In this document: positions 34,707 through 42,422 of the stretch, in pieces
Layout of the letters: the number at the start of each line of letters is the position of its first letter
Position numbering within the stretch: the first letter of the stretch is position 1
Assembly: GCF_040678635.1 (NCBI RefSeq)
Contig: NZ_JBFATZ010000008.1
Span: 1-64,000 of the forward strand
Direction: 5' to 3'
DNA from: Thermopolyspora sp040678635
GTDB lineage: Bacteria > Actinomycetota > Actinomycetes > Streptosporangiales > Streptosporangiaceae
Length of the DNA: 64,000 nucleotides
The notes under the pieces: generated by a model
The model's input: the letters and a program-made list of their open reading frames with translations, nothing else
Told to the model about the DNA's origin: nothing
The model's database searches: none
Translations under genes and position numbers: made by a program

Positions 34707-36041
34707 ATGACAGCCTCGTCCCTCACCCGTCCCGCCGACGTCTCCGGCGATCTCACCGCCGACACCGCGCTCCTGCGCGAACAGGCCGAACGCGGCGAGG
34801 ACGTACTCGCCTCCCTGCCGCCCAAACCCGCACGCACCCCCACCCAGCGCGCCGAGGCCGAACGCGTCCACCGGGAGCTGCGATGGCTGCGATCGCGGTT
34901 CATGGCGGCGCACGCACCAGCCGTCTACAGCGGCCTCACCGACGGCCGCACCCTGCCGCTGCGGCTCGACGAGCTCGTCACCGCCGCCGCGGAGGCCCAT
35001 CCGGGGCTCGTTCCGTCGCCCGCCCAGCTCGCCGCGGAGTCCGGGCTCGCGCCGGCCGACCGCGAAGGCCGCGAGATCGACCAAGGCGTGTTCTTCCGCG
35101 GGATTCTGCGGGACCCGGTCGCCGGCGGCCACCTCATGGAATCGATGCTGCGGCCCACCCCACGCGCCCTCGACCTCCTCGACGACTTCCGCCGCACCGG
35201 CGCCCTCGACCTCGGCTCCGTCCGAATCGTCCGTGACGGCACCACCGCCGCCCTTACGATTCACAACGAGCACTGCCTGAACGCCGAGGACAACAAGCTC
35301 ACCGAGGACCTCGAGACGGCCGTGGACCTCACCCTGCTGGACGAGTCCGTGCGCGTGGGCACCCTCCGCGGCGCCCCGATGACCCACCCGCGCTACGCGG
35401 GCCGCCGCGTGTTCAGCGCCGGCATCAACCTCAAACACCTGCACCGCGGCCAGATCTCCTACACCCGGTTCCTGCTCGGCCGCGAACTCGGCTACATCCA
35501 CAAGATCTTCCGCGGCCTCCTCCTGCCGGACACCCCCGACGCGTGGCCGCACCGGTTGCTCGCCAAGCCGTTCGCCGCCGCCGTCGACACGTTCGCGATC
35601 GGCGGCGGCATGCAACTGCTGTTCGTGTTCGACAAGGTCATCGCCGGATCCGACGCCTACTTCAGCCTGCCCGCCGCGCAGGAGGGCATCGTTCCGGGAG
35701 TCGGCAACCTCCGCCTGACCCGGGCCGCGGGCGGCCGCCTGTCCCGCCAGGTCATCCTCGGCGGTCGCCGCCTGTGGGCCACCGAACCCGACGCCGCCGT
35801 CATCTGCGACGAGGTCGTCGACCCGGCCGCCGTCGGCGCCGCCCTCGACCGCGCGGCCGACGCCCTCACCGCCGACGCCGTCGCCGCCAACCGCGTCATG
35901 CTCAACCTCGCCGAGGAACCCTGGGACGACTTCCGCGCCTACATGGCACAGTTCGCCCTCGTCCAGGCCCTCCGCCTGTACAGCGAAGACGTCCTCAGCA
36001 AGGTCGGCCGCTTCACCGCCCGTTCGGAGGCCGCCTCATGA
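34707..36041 (+). CDS. dpgC: DpgC-type 3,5-dihydroxyphenylacetyl-CoA 1,2-dioxygenase
   Basis: A 444-residue protein; ATG 34707 follows AAAGGA. It shows the hallmark blocks of DpgC from glycopeptide clusters: FFRGILRDPVAGGHL, MLRPTPRALDLLDDF, RVFSAGINLK, RELGYIHKIFRG, DTFAIGGGMQLLF, RQVILGGRR and a KVGRF ending. The N-terminal helical part plus C-terminal crotonase fold matches the family layout. Known DpgC is a cofactor-free oxygenase that turns 3,5-dihydroxyphenylacetyl-CoA plus O2 into 3,5-dihydroxyphenylglyoxylate. Its presence beside an acid-activating PKS loading module suggests that it supplies, or helps supply, the aromatic starter. dpgA and dpgB are not in the window. Confidence 0.93.
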   Translation: MTASSLTRPADVSGDLTADTALLREQAERGEDVLASLPPKPARTPTQRAEAERVHRELRWLRSRFMAAHAPAVYSGLTDGRTLPLRLDELVTAAAEAHPGLVPSPAQLAAESGLAPADREGREIDQGVFFRGILRDPVAGGHLMESMLRPTPRALDLLDDFRRTGALDLGSVRIVRDGTTAALTIHNEHCLNAEDNKLTEDLETAVDLTLLDESVRVGTLRGAPMTHPRYAGRRVFSAGINLKHLHRGQISYTRFLLGRELGYIHKIFRGLLLPDTPDAWPHRLLAKPFAAAVDTFAIGGGMQLLFVFDKVIAGSDAYFSLPAAQEGIVPGVGNLRLTRAAGGRLSRQVILGGRRLWATEPDAAVICDEVVDPAAVGAALDRAADALTADAVAANRVMLNLAEEPWDDFRAYMAQFALVQALRLYSEDVLSKVGRFTARSEAAS

Positions 36042-36100
36042 CCTCCCCCCGGTACCCCCGGCCGATCCTCGCGGTGCCTGCGAGAAAGACGGTGCCCTAG
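36038..36100 (+). CDS. Possible 20-residue coupling ORF between dpgC and dpgD
   Basis: ATG 36038 overlaps the dpgC stop (ATGA) and has a consensus GGAGG seven bases upstream. The stop TAG at 36098-36100 overlaps the dpgD GTG (TAGTG). The peptide is Pro/Arg-rich and resembles nothing I know. dpgD itself has only a weak GAGAAAG site 12 bases upstream, so ribosomes may reach it by termination-reinitiation through this mini-ORF. Confidence 0.4.
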   Translation: MTSPRYPRPILAVPARKTVP

Positions 36101-36900
36101 TGACCGAGCGCGTCCTCTACGAGAGGAAGGACAAGGTCGCCTACGTCACGCTGAACCGTCCGGAGGTCCTCAACGCGCTGGACCTGCGCACCCACGAGGA
36201 ACTCGCCGAGATCTGGGACGACATCGAGCGGGACGACGACATCTGGGCCGGTGTCATCACCGGCGCCGGCGACCGCGCGTTCAGCGTGGGCCAAGACCTC
36301 AAGGAACTCCACGCCCGCACCGAGGCCGGCCTCGTCGACCGGCCCAGCACGTTCGGCAGCCGCGGCGCCCCCGGCTGGCCCCGCCTCACCGAGCGCTTCG
36401 ACTTCGCCAAACCCCTCATCGCCCGCGTCAACGGCTACGCCCTCGGCGGCGGCTTCGAACTGGCCCTCGCCTGCGACCTCATCATCGCCGTCGACACCGC
36501 CGAATTCGGCCTCCCCGAAGCCCGCCTGGGCCTCATCCCCGGCGCAGGCGGCGTCTTCCGCCTGACCCGCCAACTCCCCTACCGCACCGCGCTGGGCCAC
36601 CTCATCACCGGCCGCCGCCTCACCGCCCCCCAGGCCCTCGCGTACGGCCTCATCAACGCCGCGGTCCCCGCCGCCGACCTGGACGCCACGATCGACTCCT
36701 GGCTGTCCGACCTCCTCGCCTGCGCGCCCCTCTCCGTCCGCGCCATCAAACAGGCCGCCGCGACCTCCACCACCCTCCCCCTCCCCCAGGCCTTCGCCAC
36801 CCGCTACCCCTGGGAGGAGATCCGCATGCACAGCGCCGACGCCCGCGAAGGCCCCCGAGCCTTCAACGAGAAACGCCCACCACGCTGGCAGGCCCGCTGA
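36100..36900 (+). CDS. dpgD: DpgD-type enoyl-CoA hydratase
   Basis: A 266-residue crotonase starting at GTG 36100. Blocks typical of DpgD are present: YVTLNRPEVLNALDLRTH, AFSVGQDLKEL, FGSRGAPGWPRLTERFD, GYALGGGFELALACD, PEARLGLIPGAGGVFRL, and a C-terminal SADAREGPRAFNEKRPPRW. In glycopeptide pathways DpgD, with DpgB, assists the type III PKS DpgA in forming 3,5-dihydroxyphenylacetyl-CoA by dehydration. It lies directly behind dpgC and is the last intact gene of the polyketide cluster. Confidence 0.92.
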   Translation: MTERVLYERKDKVAYVTLNRPEVLNALDLRTHEELAEIWDDIERDDDIWAGVITGAGDRAFSVGQDLKELHARTEAGLVDRPSTFGSRGAPGWPRLTERFDFAKPLIARVNGYALGGGFELALACDLIIAVDTAEFGLPEARLGLIPGAGGVFRLTRQLPYRTALGHLITGRRLTAPQALAYGLINAAVPAADLDATIDSWLSDLLACAPLSVRAIKQAAATSTTLPLPQAFATRYPWEEIRMHSADAREGPRAFNEKRPPRWQAR

Positions 36901-36967
36901 CCTCGCAGGTCACAGGTGAGAGGGCCGTCGCCGAGGGGGTGAAATGGGCCGAGCGGGGTGTCCGCGA

Positions 36968-37021
36968 AAGGTCACCGCCGCCCTCGCGGTGCCGGCGTGC
37001 GCCGCCTGCTGCGTCCTGCCG
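36968..37021 (+). pseudogene. Fragment of a mer-type Cys-rich membrane gene
   Basis: These 54 bases read KVTAALAVPACAACCVLP. They match, with only a few base differences, the start of the membrane segment of the intact minus-strand gene at 38920-39288 (KVTATLAVAACAACCALP, bases 39106-39159). The fragment is in the opposite orientation to that gene and is directly joined to the GH43 remnant. It is a decayed duplicate. Confidence 0.7.
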
Positions 37022-37029
37022 CCGGGCGG

Positions 37030-37357
37030 CGCCGATGCAGCGTGGGCCGCGGTCGTCGTGAATCGGGGCCACGAAATACATGAGGTAGCGGCCGTCCGCA
37101 CGCCGGGAGACGTCGGGTGCCCAGAAGCCGCCCTGGCCGGCCCGCTTCGGCTTGGTGAGCAGGGCGTCGCCGCGGATCGTCCACGGGCCGGTGGCCGAAG
37201 GTGCCGAGGCCACCGGGACGGTGCGCCCTGAACTGCTGGTGGAGTAGGCGTAGTAGGTGGAGCCGGCCCTGATCACGTCCGGGTCGGGAAAGTCGGTGGA
37301 GATGACGGCCGCCGGGGGCACGAGAAGCACGGCCGTCAGCAGGAGGGGCAGGGGCAT
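37030..37357 (-). pseudogene. Truncated glycoside hydrolase family 43-like gene (N-terminal fragment)
   Basis: From an ATG at 37357 the frame gives a signal-peptide-like start, then FPDPDVIRAGSTYYAYSTS, GPWTIRGDALL, GGFWAPDVSRRADGRYLMYF and a PIHDDRGPRCIGAA block. These are the first blade of a GH43 five-bladed propeller with the catalytic-base Asp in FPDPDVI. After CIGAA the similarity stops abruptly and the frame runs through the antisense of the mer-type fragment. The remaining two thirds of the enzyme are absent, so it is a relic. Confidence 0.75.
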
Positions 37358-37369
37358 GGGTCAATTTCC

Positions 37370-37504
37370 TCCGGTTCCGGGCGGGGGAAGGTGCGGGAGC
37401 CTTGGAAGGTCTCGCCGGTGATGCGGTAGTCGTGCGCGGCTGCGCTGCCGGTGTCGAGGCCGACGTCGAACGTGCCCGCCGTCGTCCACTCGCCGTCGAT
37501 CCGC
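37370..37504 (-). pseudogene. Possible C-terminal remnant of a secreted hydrolase (sulfatase-like ending)
   Basis: On the minus strand this stretch reads a coding-like peptide (RIDGEWTTAGTFDVGLDTG, then HDYRITGETFQGS) without stops. The FDVGxDTGxxxxxDY pattern recalls the C-terminal beta-domain of arylsulfatases. No upstream part of such a gene is seen. It is another piece of the gene-fragment scar at the edge of the polyketide cluster. Confidence 0.3.
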
Positions 37505-37674
37505 TACCGGACGATGTGATGCCTCAGAGTGCATACCTGATTACACAAAGCGTCCGGGGGTGGGATTGATGTGTCCGAGTCTGTCCGGACGACTGTTGGA
37601 CACCACGGCGGTGCCGTTTTGCTGCTGCTCACCGGGCCAGACGGCCCTTCCTCGATTCGGAAAGGAGCATCAGC

Positions 37675-38031
37675 ATGCGCATCTCCTTTGGTACGCTCGC
37701 CGCCGCCACGCTCGCCGCCGTTACCCTGTCGGCCGCGCCCGCCGCCGCCCACACGGGACAGCAGCAGGCCAGGGTGGTGCCGTGCCCGAGCGGTTACGTG
37801 TGCATCTACCCGGACACCACGCAGAACGGGCAGCCGGCCAAGTACTACCGCTATGGCTCGTACAACCTGCGCAACGTGTTCGGGAACCGGCTCATCATCA
37901 ACAACCAGACGGGCGGGGCCGGGCTGCGGCTCTGCACGGCGTACGGCGGGCAGAACTGCGGTAGCCGCCTGGGGCCCGGGAGCTACGTGGTCAACCTCTC
38001 GCCGATCAACTCCATCCTCCTGGAGCCGTAA
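37675..38031 (+). CDS. Secreted peptidase-inhibitor I36-like protein
   Basis: A 118-residue protein with AAAGGAG eight bases before ATG 37675. Residues 1-25 are a clear signal peptide (RISFGTLAAATLAAV, cleavage after AAAHT or nearby). The mature part has four cysteines in CPSGYVCIYPDT, RLCTAYGG and NCG, and a Tyr/Asn/Gly-rich beta pattern. This is typical of the I36 / Streptomyces metalloproteinase inhibitor-like beta-gamma-crystallin fold. It is single-gene, closed by a strong hairpin, and probably an extracellular inhibitor or wall-associated protein. Confidence 0.82.
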   Translation: MRISFGTLAAATLAAVTLSAAPAAAHTGQQQARVVPCPSGYVCIYPDTTQNGQPAKYYRYGSYNLRNVFGNRLIINNQTGGAGLRLCTAYGGQNCGSRLGPGSYVVNLSPINSILLEP

Positions 38032-38038
38032 AGGCTCC

Positions 38039-38071
38039 GGCCGGGCGGGCAGTTGGGGAGCCCGCCCGGCC
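38039..38071 (+). terminator. Rho-independent-type hairpin after the I36 gene
   Basis: A perfect 12-bp stem GGCCGGGCGGGC/GCCCGCCCGGCC with a 9-base loop starts eight bases after the TAA. There is no U tract, as is common for actinomycete terminators. Confidence 0.8.
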
Positions 38072-38267
38072 CACGCCTGGCTTCCCGCCGGAGAAGCGCC
38101 CCGAGGCAGCCACCCGCGTCGGCCCATGTGCGCGCCGTCGCCGTTGCTCCCCGACCAGCTGCCCGTGCGGTGAAGTGAACCCTTTTCAACCTCAAGCTCG
38201 CTGGTCAGCAGCGGCATGCGAGGTCTCATCCCCAGCAGGTAAATCAACCAGCAGGCCGAGGAGAAGC

Positions 38268-38301
38268 GAAAGGCGCGGGACCCGTGGGCACCGCGCCTTT
38301 C
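38268..38301 (-). terminator. Bidirectional hairpin abutting the stop of the secreted Lys-rich gene
   Basis: An 11-bp perfect stem GAAAGGCGCGG/CCGCGCCTTTC with a 12-base loop lies one base beyond the minus-strand stop at 38303. It also faces the plus-strand I36 gene, so it can serve both convergent transcripts. Confidence 0.8.
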
Positions 38302-38302
38302 T

Positions 38303-38851
38303 TCACATCAGATCACGAATTCGGGCATCTGTCCGGAACAAACTGAAGTCCTTGGCCCGTGAATCCGTCGGGACTGACTGCCTGGGCACCTGCGGCTTCG
38401 GCTTGGGCTGCGGCTTGGGCTTGTTCACCACCGGCTTGGCAGGGCCGTCACACGAAACCGAGAAACGGCTCTTCTTGGTGGTCACTTTGCGCGGCGCCAG
38501 CACCTGCAGCGCCTGCCAGCCCTTGATGTCCTTTTTGAAAGTGGCCTTCTCCACGATAGCGACGGTCTTGACACCCTTGCCCCTGACGATGCGGGTCTTG
38601 ACCTTGCTCTTGGAGCCGTCGCCGCGCAACCAGCGGTACGCGAGGGTGGTCTTACCGCTCACCTTGAGTTTCACCTTCGCGGAGAAGGTGACCGTGACCG
38701 GACAGGCGCCGTCGTGGCTTTTCGGCGAGGCCACGGGCGTGGTCACCGAAACCTTCGGCTTCGGCTTCGACGGAGCTGTACCTGCCGCCGCGGGAGTGGC
38801 CACGAGACCGGTCGTCATGGCGGCAAGCACGGCGACGCGGGCGATCGTCAT
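38303..38851 (-). CDS. Secreted Lys/Pro-rich protein, function unknown
   Basis: A 182-residue protein with an N-terminal signal peptide (IARVAVLAAMTTGLVATPAAA). The body has two cysteines (GACPVTVTF and SVSCDGPAK) about 85 residues apart and a beta-rich, basic region with TLAYRWLRGDGSKSK. It ends in KPKPQPKPKPQ and a polar tail. The pattern resembles small actinobacterial secreted Ig-like proteins of unknown role. It converges on the I36 gene. Confidence 0.75.
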   Translation of the reverse strand: MTIARVAVLAAMTTGLVATPAAAGTAPSKPKPKVSVTTPVASPKSHDGACPVTVTFSAKVKLKVSGKTTLAYRWLRGDGSKSKVKTRIVRGKGVKTVAIVEKATFKKDIKGWQALQVLAPRKVTTKKSRFSVSCDGPAKPVVNKPKPQPKPKPQVPRQSVPTDSRAKDFSLFRTDARIRDLM

Positions 38852-38919
38852 GTCGGCCAGTACAGTGCATCCCGGCGGGCAGGGTTCGCCGGAATGGCGG
38901 GATCAGGTGTGCGGGTGCC

Positions 38920-39288
38920 TCAGTGTCCGCAGCCGCTCCCGCCGCAGCCGCAGCCTCCCGTGGCGGCGGCCGCGCGCGAGGCGCGGCGGTGGTACAGCCA
39001 CCACATGCCTCCGGCCGCGGCGATCAGCAGGCCGGCCACGGCCAGCAGCATCTGTTCGGCCAGTGCGGCGCCGGCGCCGATGAGCAGTCCGGCGCCGATG
39101 AGCAACGGCAGGGCGCAGCAGGCGGCGCAGGCCGCCACCGCGAGGGTGGCGGTGACCTTGCTGCGCAGCGGCGGCCCGCCTCCGTTCGTGGTTCCTTCGA
39201 GGGGCACGCGACCGGAGGCGGGCAAGGCCGTCGTGACGGGCTCGGCGGGCGGGCGGCGGTTGTGATGTCGGTCGTGGTGCGTGTTCAC
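38920..39288 (-). CDS. Cys-rich two-helix membrane protein of a MerR operon (MerT-like)
   Basis: A 122-residue protein with a polar His/Arg-rich N-terminus and a first membrane helix carrying ACAACCALPLLIG, followed by a second helix (EQMLLAVAGLLIAAAGGMWW). The C-terminus GGCGCGGSGCGH is rich in metal-binding Cys/His. Paired cysteines in the first helix resemble mercury or other thiophilic-metal importers (MerT/MerC type). It begins five bases after the stop of the MerR gene and is the last gene of the three-gene operon. Confidence 0.75.
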   Translation of the reverse strand: MNTHHDRHHNRRPPAEPVTTALPASGRVPLEGTTNGGGPPLRSKVTATLAVAACAACCALPLLIGAGLLIGAGAALAEQMLLAVAGLLIAAAGGMWWLYHRRASRAAAATGGCGCGGSGCGH

Positions 39289-39292
39289 GTCG

Positions 39293-39739
39293 TCAGTTCT
39301 CCTGCGGGCTGCGGCCGGTGGCCAGGTCGGCGAACGGGAGCGGGCAGTCGGGGCAGGTGCAGTCGGTCAGGCTGTCGCAGCCGGCGGCCACCACCGCGGC
39401 GAGCGCCCGCCGGATGGTGGTCAGGTCGGCGATTCGCGCGTCCACCTCTGCGATCTTGGCCTGGGCGCGGGCGCGGAGGTCCGGGGTGGGGTGGCCGCGC
39501 CTGCCGGTGTCGAGCAGTTCGGCCACCTCGTTCAGGGTGAAGCCGAGCCGCTGGGCGGCCTTGATCACCGTCAGCAGGGTGACGGTCTCGGGTGGGTAGG
39601 CGCGGTGCCCGCCGGGGCTGCGAGCGGGCTCGGCGATCAGGCCGCGTCGCTCGTAGTAGCGCAGCGTCTGCAGGTTCACCCCCGCCTGCTCGGCCACCTG
39701 GCCGCTGCGCAGATACGGCCCCCCGACGTCCCGGGTCAC
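39293..39739 (-). CDS. MerR-family metal-responsive regulator
   Basis: A 148-residue regulator starting at GTG 39739, overlapping the upstream stop (GTGA). The winged-helix DNA-binding domain is clear (SGQVAEQAGVNLQTLRYYER, GLIAEP, GGHRAYPPETVTLL), followed by a dimerisation coiled coil. The effector end has C-D-S-L-T-D-C-T-C-P-D-C, a thiol-rich metal site. With the Cys-rich partners on both sides, mercury or a related soft metal is the likely inducer. Confidence 0.9.
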   Translation of the reverse strand: MTRDVGGPYLRSGQVAEQAGVNLQTLRYYERRGLIAEPARSPGGHRAYPPETVTLLTVIKAAQRLGFTLNEVAELLDTGRRGHPTPDLRARAQAKIAEVDARIADLTTIRRALAAVVAAGCDSLTDCTCPDCPLPFADLATGRSPQEN

Positions 39740-40203
39740 GCCGGTCGCCCCGCTTCGGTCGCCGCGCTCCCGGTGCCGTCGCCGAGGATCGGGCCGGCCT
39801 CGGCCCGGTCGCGTCCGTCCCCAGCTCGGACTGCTGGTTCGGCGGCGTCCACGACGTCGAGCCGGGCCACCGCGGCGGCGCGTGCCTGCAGGGCGTCCAG
39901 CACCTCGATGTGCTCCGGCGGCACCGCCACGTCCAGGGTGAGACCGGCGTCGGCGACGGTGAGGACGAAGGTGAAGAACGAGCAGCATTCGTTCTCCCGC
40001 GTCGCGAGTTCGGCGGTACGCGCGGCATTCGCCGGGCCGGGACGGAGTTCCAGGCGCAGCCGTGTGCGTTCCGGGCGTGCCATGCCGCTCATCGAGTCGG
40101 CGAACAGGCTGTCGAACTCGGCCCTGCGCAGCGGCTGCTCGGCGGTGGGCAGCGTGCACGATCGGGGCACCCACCCCTGGTCACGGGTCATGTCTTTGGC
40201 CAT
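39736..40203 (-). CDS. Mer-operon-associated protein with CC motif, function unknown
   Basis: A 155-residue soluble protein. The start is ATG 40203 or ATG 40191; the predicted promoter lies so close that the mRNA would be nearly leaderless. It has an isolated Cys in SCTLPTAEQPLR and a vicinal pair in ENECCSFFTFVLTV. Similar proteins are, from memory, common next to MerR in actinobacteria, where the three Cys may bind the metal. First gene of the operon. Confidence 0.7.
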   Translation of the reverse strand: MAKDMTRDQGWVPRSCTLPTAEQPLRRAEFDSLFADSMSGMARPERTRLRLELRPGPANAARTAELATRENECCSFFTFVLTVADAGLTLDVAVPPEHIEVLDALQARAAAVARLDVVDAAEPAVRAGDGRDRAEAGPILGDGTGSAATEAGRPA

Positions 40204-40211
40204 GAACCGAC

Positions 40212-40242
40212 GGTAAACCTGTACCTAAGTACCGGATGCAAG
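40212..40242 (-). promoter_or_regulatory. MerR-type promoter/operator
   Basis: On the minus strand: TTGCAT at 40241-40236 (-35), then the dyad CCGGTACT-TAGGTACAGG at 40235-40218, then TTTACC/TACCGT around 40217-40210 (-10). The long 18-20 base spacer filled by a dyad is the arrangement MerR proteins untwist. It precedes the first gene of the mer-like operon by about ten bases. Confidence 0.65.
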
Positions 40243-40296
40243 CCCGCCGCCCACGCGTGCGCGTGTTGGTTGTGGCAGGGGCTTGCATCGTAACTC

Positions 40297-40310
40297 TATC
40301 TAGATAGATA
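40297..40310 (+). promoter_or_regulatory. Palindrome before the PadR gene, likely autoregulatory operator
   Basis: TATCTAGATA is a perfect 10-bp palindrome at 40297-40306, followed by an overlapping repeat to TAGATAGATA. It lies 12 bases before the PadR ATG in otherwise GC-rich DNA. It can also serve as the -10 element, so a repressor bound here would block its own gene. Confidence 0.5.
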
Positions 40311-40318
40311 TTGGCGTC

Positions 40319-40648
40319 ATGGCACGCGCACGACGTCCCTCGCCGCAGACCATGGCCGTGCTCGCCGCCCTCGCCGAGGCCGGCGAGGGCTGGAGCCACG
40401 GCTACGACCTGTGCCGCGCCCTGGGTTTGAAGGCGGGCACGGTCTACCCGATCCTTATCCGTCTCGCCGAGCGCGGGCAGGTGGAGACCCGCTGGGAGAG
40501 CGATCCGCCGCGTGGGCGGCCGGCCCGGCACCTGTATCGCCTCACCGCGGCGGGCGCCGAGCTCGCCCGCGGCCTCGCCGCGTCCACGCGAGCCGGGGAG
40601 GCCGCGTCCGTCCCGAGCGCGGCCCGGCTCCAGCCCACGACCACCTGA
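40319..40648 (+). CDS. PadR-family transcriptional regulator
   Basis: A 109-residue winged-helix protein with the PadR pattern GYDLCRALGLKAGTVYPILI, then LAERGQVETRWE, GRPARHLYRLTAAG. The C-terminal dimerisation helix is short. No Shine-Dalgarno precedes the ATG, which suggests a leaderless mRNA. The membrane gene 54 bases downstream is probably its operon partner, a common PadR arrangement. Confidence 0.9.
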   Translation: MARARRPSPQTMAVLAALAEAGEGWSHGYDLCRALGLKAGTVYPILIRLAERGQVETRWESDPPRGRPARHLYRLTAAGAELARGLAASTRAGEAASVPSAARLQPTTT

Positions 40649-40702
40649 CCCGGCCGCCCGGTTCCGGCCTGTCCTGCCGTTTCCTGCCGTTCGGAGGCCT
40701 TC

Positions 40703-41968
40703 ATGCTCGACCTCCTCCCCTTCCTGTTCCTGGTGGTGCTCGTACCGGCGCCGCTGCTCGCGGTCGTGGTGCTCGCGGTCCGGCTGCGCGACGCCGTACG
40801 CAGGGGCGGGGTCGGCGGGCTCGCCGCCCGCGGCCGCGTCGTCTGGCGCGGCGGTGCCGGGCGCCCCGTGTGGCCGGCGCTGATCGGCGTGGCCGTCGGC
40901 GTCGCGGCGCTCACCGTCGTGCTGGAGCGCTCGTATCTCGTCACGGTCGCGAACGGCCCGCGCTGGGGCTTCGACGTGGCGCTGCTGACGATGGTGCTCG
41001 GGCTGCTCGCCGTGGTCGGGTACGCCGGGCTCGCCTGCCTGGCCGCGACGGCCGTCGCCCAGGCCCGCGGGTTCGGGGCCGGGACCGTCGCCGGGCTGCT
41101 CGTCGTCGTGGCCGTCGCCGCCGGGGCCGCGTCCGCGCACCTGCCGCTACGCGCCGTCTACCTGGCCGAACCGGGCGCGTTTCCCGCCGTCGGCAATCTC
41201 GGCGGCGGTGACCTGCTGGTGCCGTTCGATGTGTTCTTCGCCGGGCTGGTCTGGGCACTGCCGTGGCCCGTGCTCGGAGCCGCGTTCGGCGCCCGCGTCC
41301 GGACCACGGGCCGACGGCACGCGGTTCGCGACATGTGGCAGCTTCTGCTCGATCTGGCCACCTCCGATCTGCCGGAGAATCGGTCCGCGTGGGGTGCCGC
41401 GCTGCGGGCCGAACTCGCGGCGATCGATGTTCCGGCCGAACGCCGCGGCTTCGCCATGAGCGGGGCGTGGGCGGCGCTGCGGTGTGGGTGGCCACGGGGC
41501 GTCTGGGTGGGGGTCGCGGGGGTGGCCGTCCTGGTGGCGGGCGGGTCGTTCGCCGCCTCCCGCTGGTCGCTGGCGCACGATCGGGGTGGGGTGCTCGTCT
41601 TCTGGATGGCCGTGCCGAGCGCCCTGCTGTTCGCGGTCGCGCTGGTCACGGCGTGGCGTACCCGGTCCTTCGGCTCAGGACTGCGCGTCGGAGCCGTGGC
41701 CGGGCTCGCCGCCCTGGTGGCGGTGCTCGCCGTCGGCGTCCCCGAGGCCGTGGTCTGGGCGCACCGGCAGGCCGGCTACCTGAGCACCGGCGACGCCGTA
41801 CCGCCGTCGTGGCAGGCGGCGGTCGGCGACGTGCTGCGGCCGGAGTTCCTCGTCGCCATGATCGTTTTCTGGGCGATGAGCGCGGCGGGCGGGGCGGCGC
41901 TTGGGTTGGCTTTCGGGCGCCCGCGAGCCGATGTCCCCGGCGGCCTCGCCGCAGAGGGCGGGCGCTGA
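40703..41968 (+). CDS. Multi-pass integral membrane protein in PadR operon
   Basis: A 421-residue protein behind GGAGG. Hydrophobic segments appear near residues 5-25, 50-70, 90-115, 125-145, 175-195, 260-280, 295-315, 325-350 and 385-405. A cytosolic stretch in the middle (DMWQLLLDLATSDLPENRS to AERRGFA) is of the kind found in actinobacterial membrane proteins that follow PadR regulators. No transport or enzymatic motif is recognised. Function unknown. Confidence 0.75.
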   Translation: MLDLLPFLFLVVLVPAPLLAVVVLAVRLRDAVRRGGVGGLAARGRVVWRGGAGRPVWPALIGVAVGVAALTVVLERSYLVTVANGPRWGFDVALLTMVLGLLAVVGYAGLACLAATAVAQARGFGAGTVAGLLVVVAVAAGAASAHLPLRAVYLAEPGAFPAVGNLGGGDLLVPFDVFFAGLVWALPWPVLGAAFGARVRTTGRRHAVRDMWQLLLDLATSDLPENRSAWGAALRAELAAIDVPAERRGFAMSGAWAALRCGWPRGVWVGVAGVAVLVAGGSFAASRWSLAHDRGGVLVFWMAVPSALLFAVALVTAWRTRSFGSGLRVGAVAGLAALVAVLAVGVPEAVVWAHRQAGYLSTGDAVPPSWQAAVGDVLRPEFLVAMIVFWAMSAAGGAALGLAFGRPRADVPGGLAAEGGR

Positions 41969-42422
41969 ACGCGACGGACCCGGCCAGGCCCGGCTGCGCG
42001 GTGGCGATGCGCGGGGCGTCGTGGCCTGCGAAACGATCTGCTCTCGTAATCTCGTGGGGGGCGGGTGAGATATGTCGGGCTCGGGGGTTGGTGTCGCGGC
42101 TCCGGCATCTGCTGGCGGCGGGATGCGGATCAGGTGGACGTACGGGTGGGCGGCGAAGGAAAGCAGATGCGCCTCTGCCGTGGCCGTGGCTCTGGGACGG
42201 GTGACCTGCACGTTCTCGCGCTGACCGGGCGAATGTCCTGCACCGGCGGGCGAGGCCCGGCGTTCACCTCACAAGTGGTGGTCACCCCTTGTGCGATCTC
42301 TTGTGAAAAAAAGCATCTTAACGAAAATATTGGGAACTCTGTACACAAGCCATTGGACCGTGGCAACATCTCCGGCGTGGGCTCAGATGGCTCACAGATC
42401 CCCCGCACTCTCAGGAGATCTC
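41969..42422 (+). other. Intergenic region without a convincing gene
   Basis: The 454 bases between the membrane gene and the collagen-like gene hold no supported gene. The last 120 bases are AT-richer (around AACGAAAATATTGGGAACTC at 42319) and probably contain the promoter of the collagen-like gene. Confidence 0.5.

Noticed and set aside
36863..37357. Intact minus-strand GH43 gene
   Set aside because: Only the first blade of the propeller is present before the frame enters unrelated antisense sequence, so it was called a remnant.
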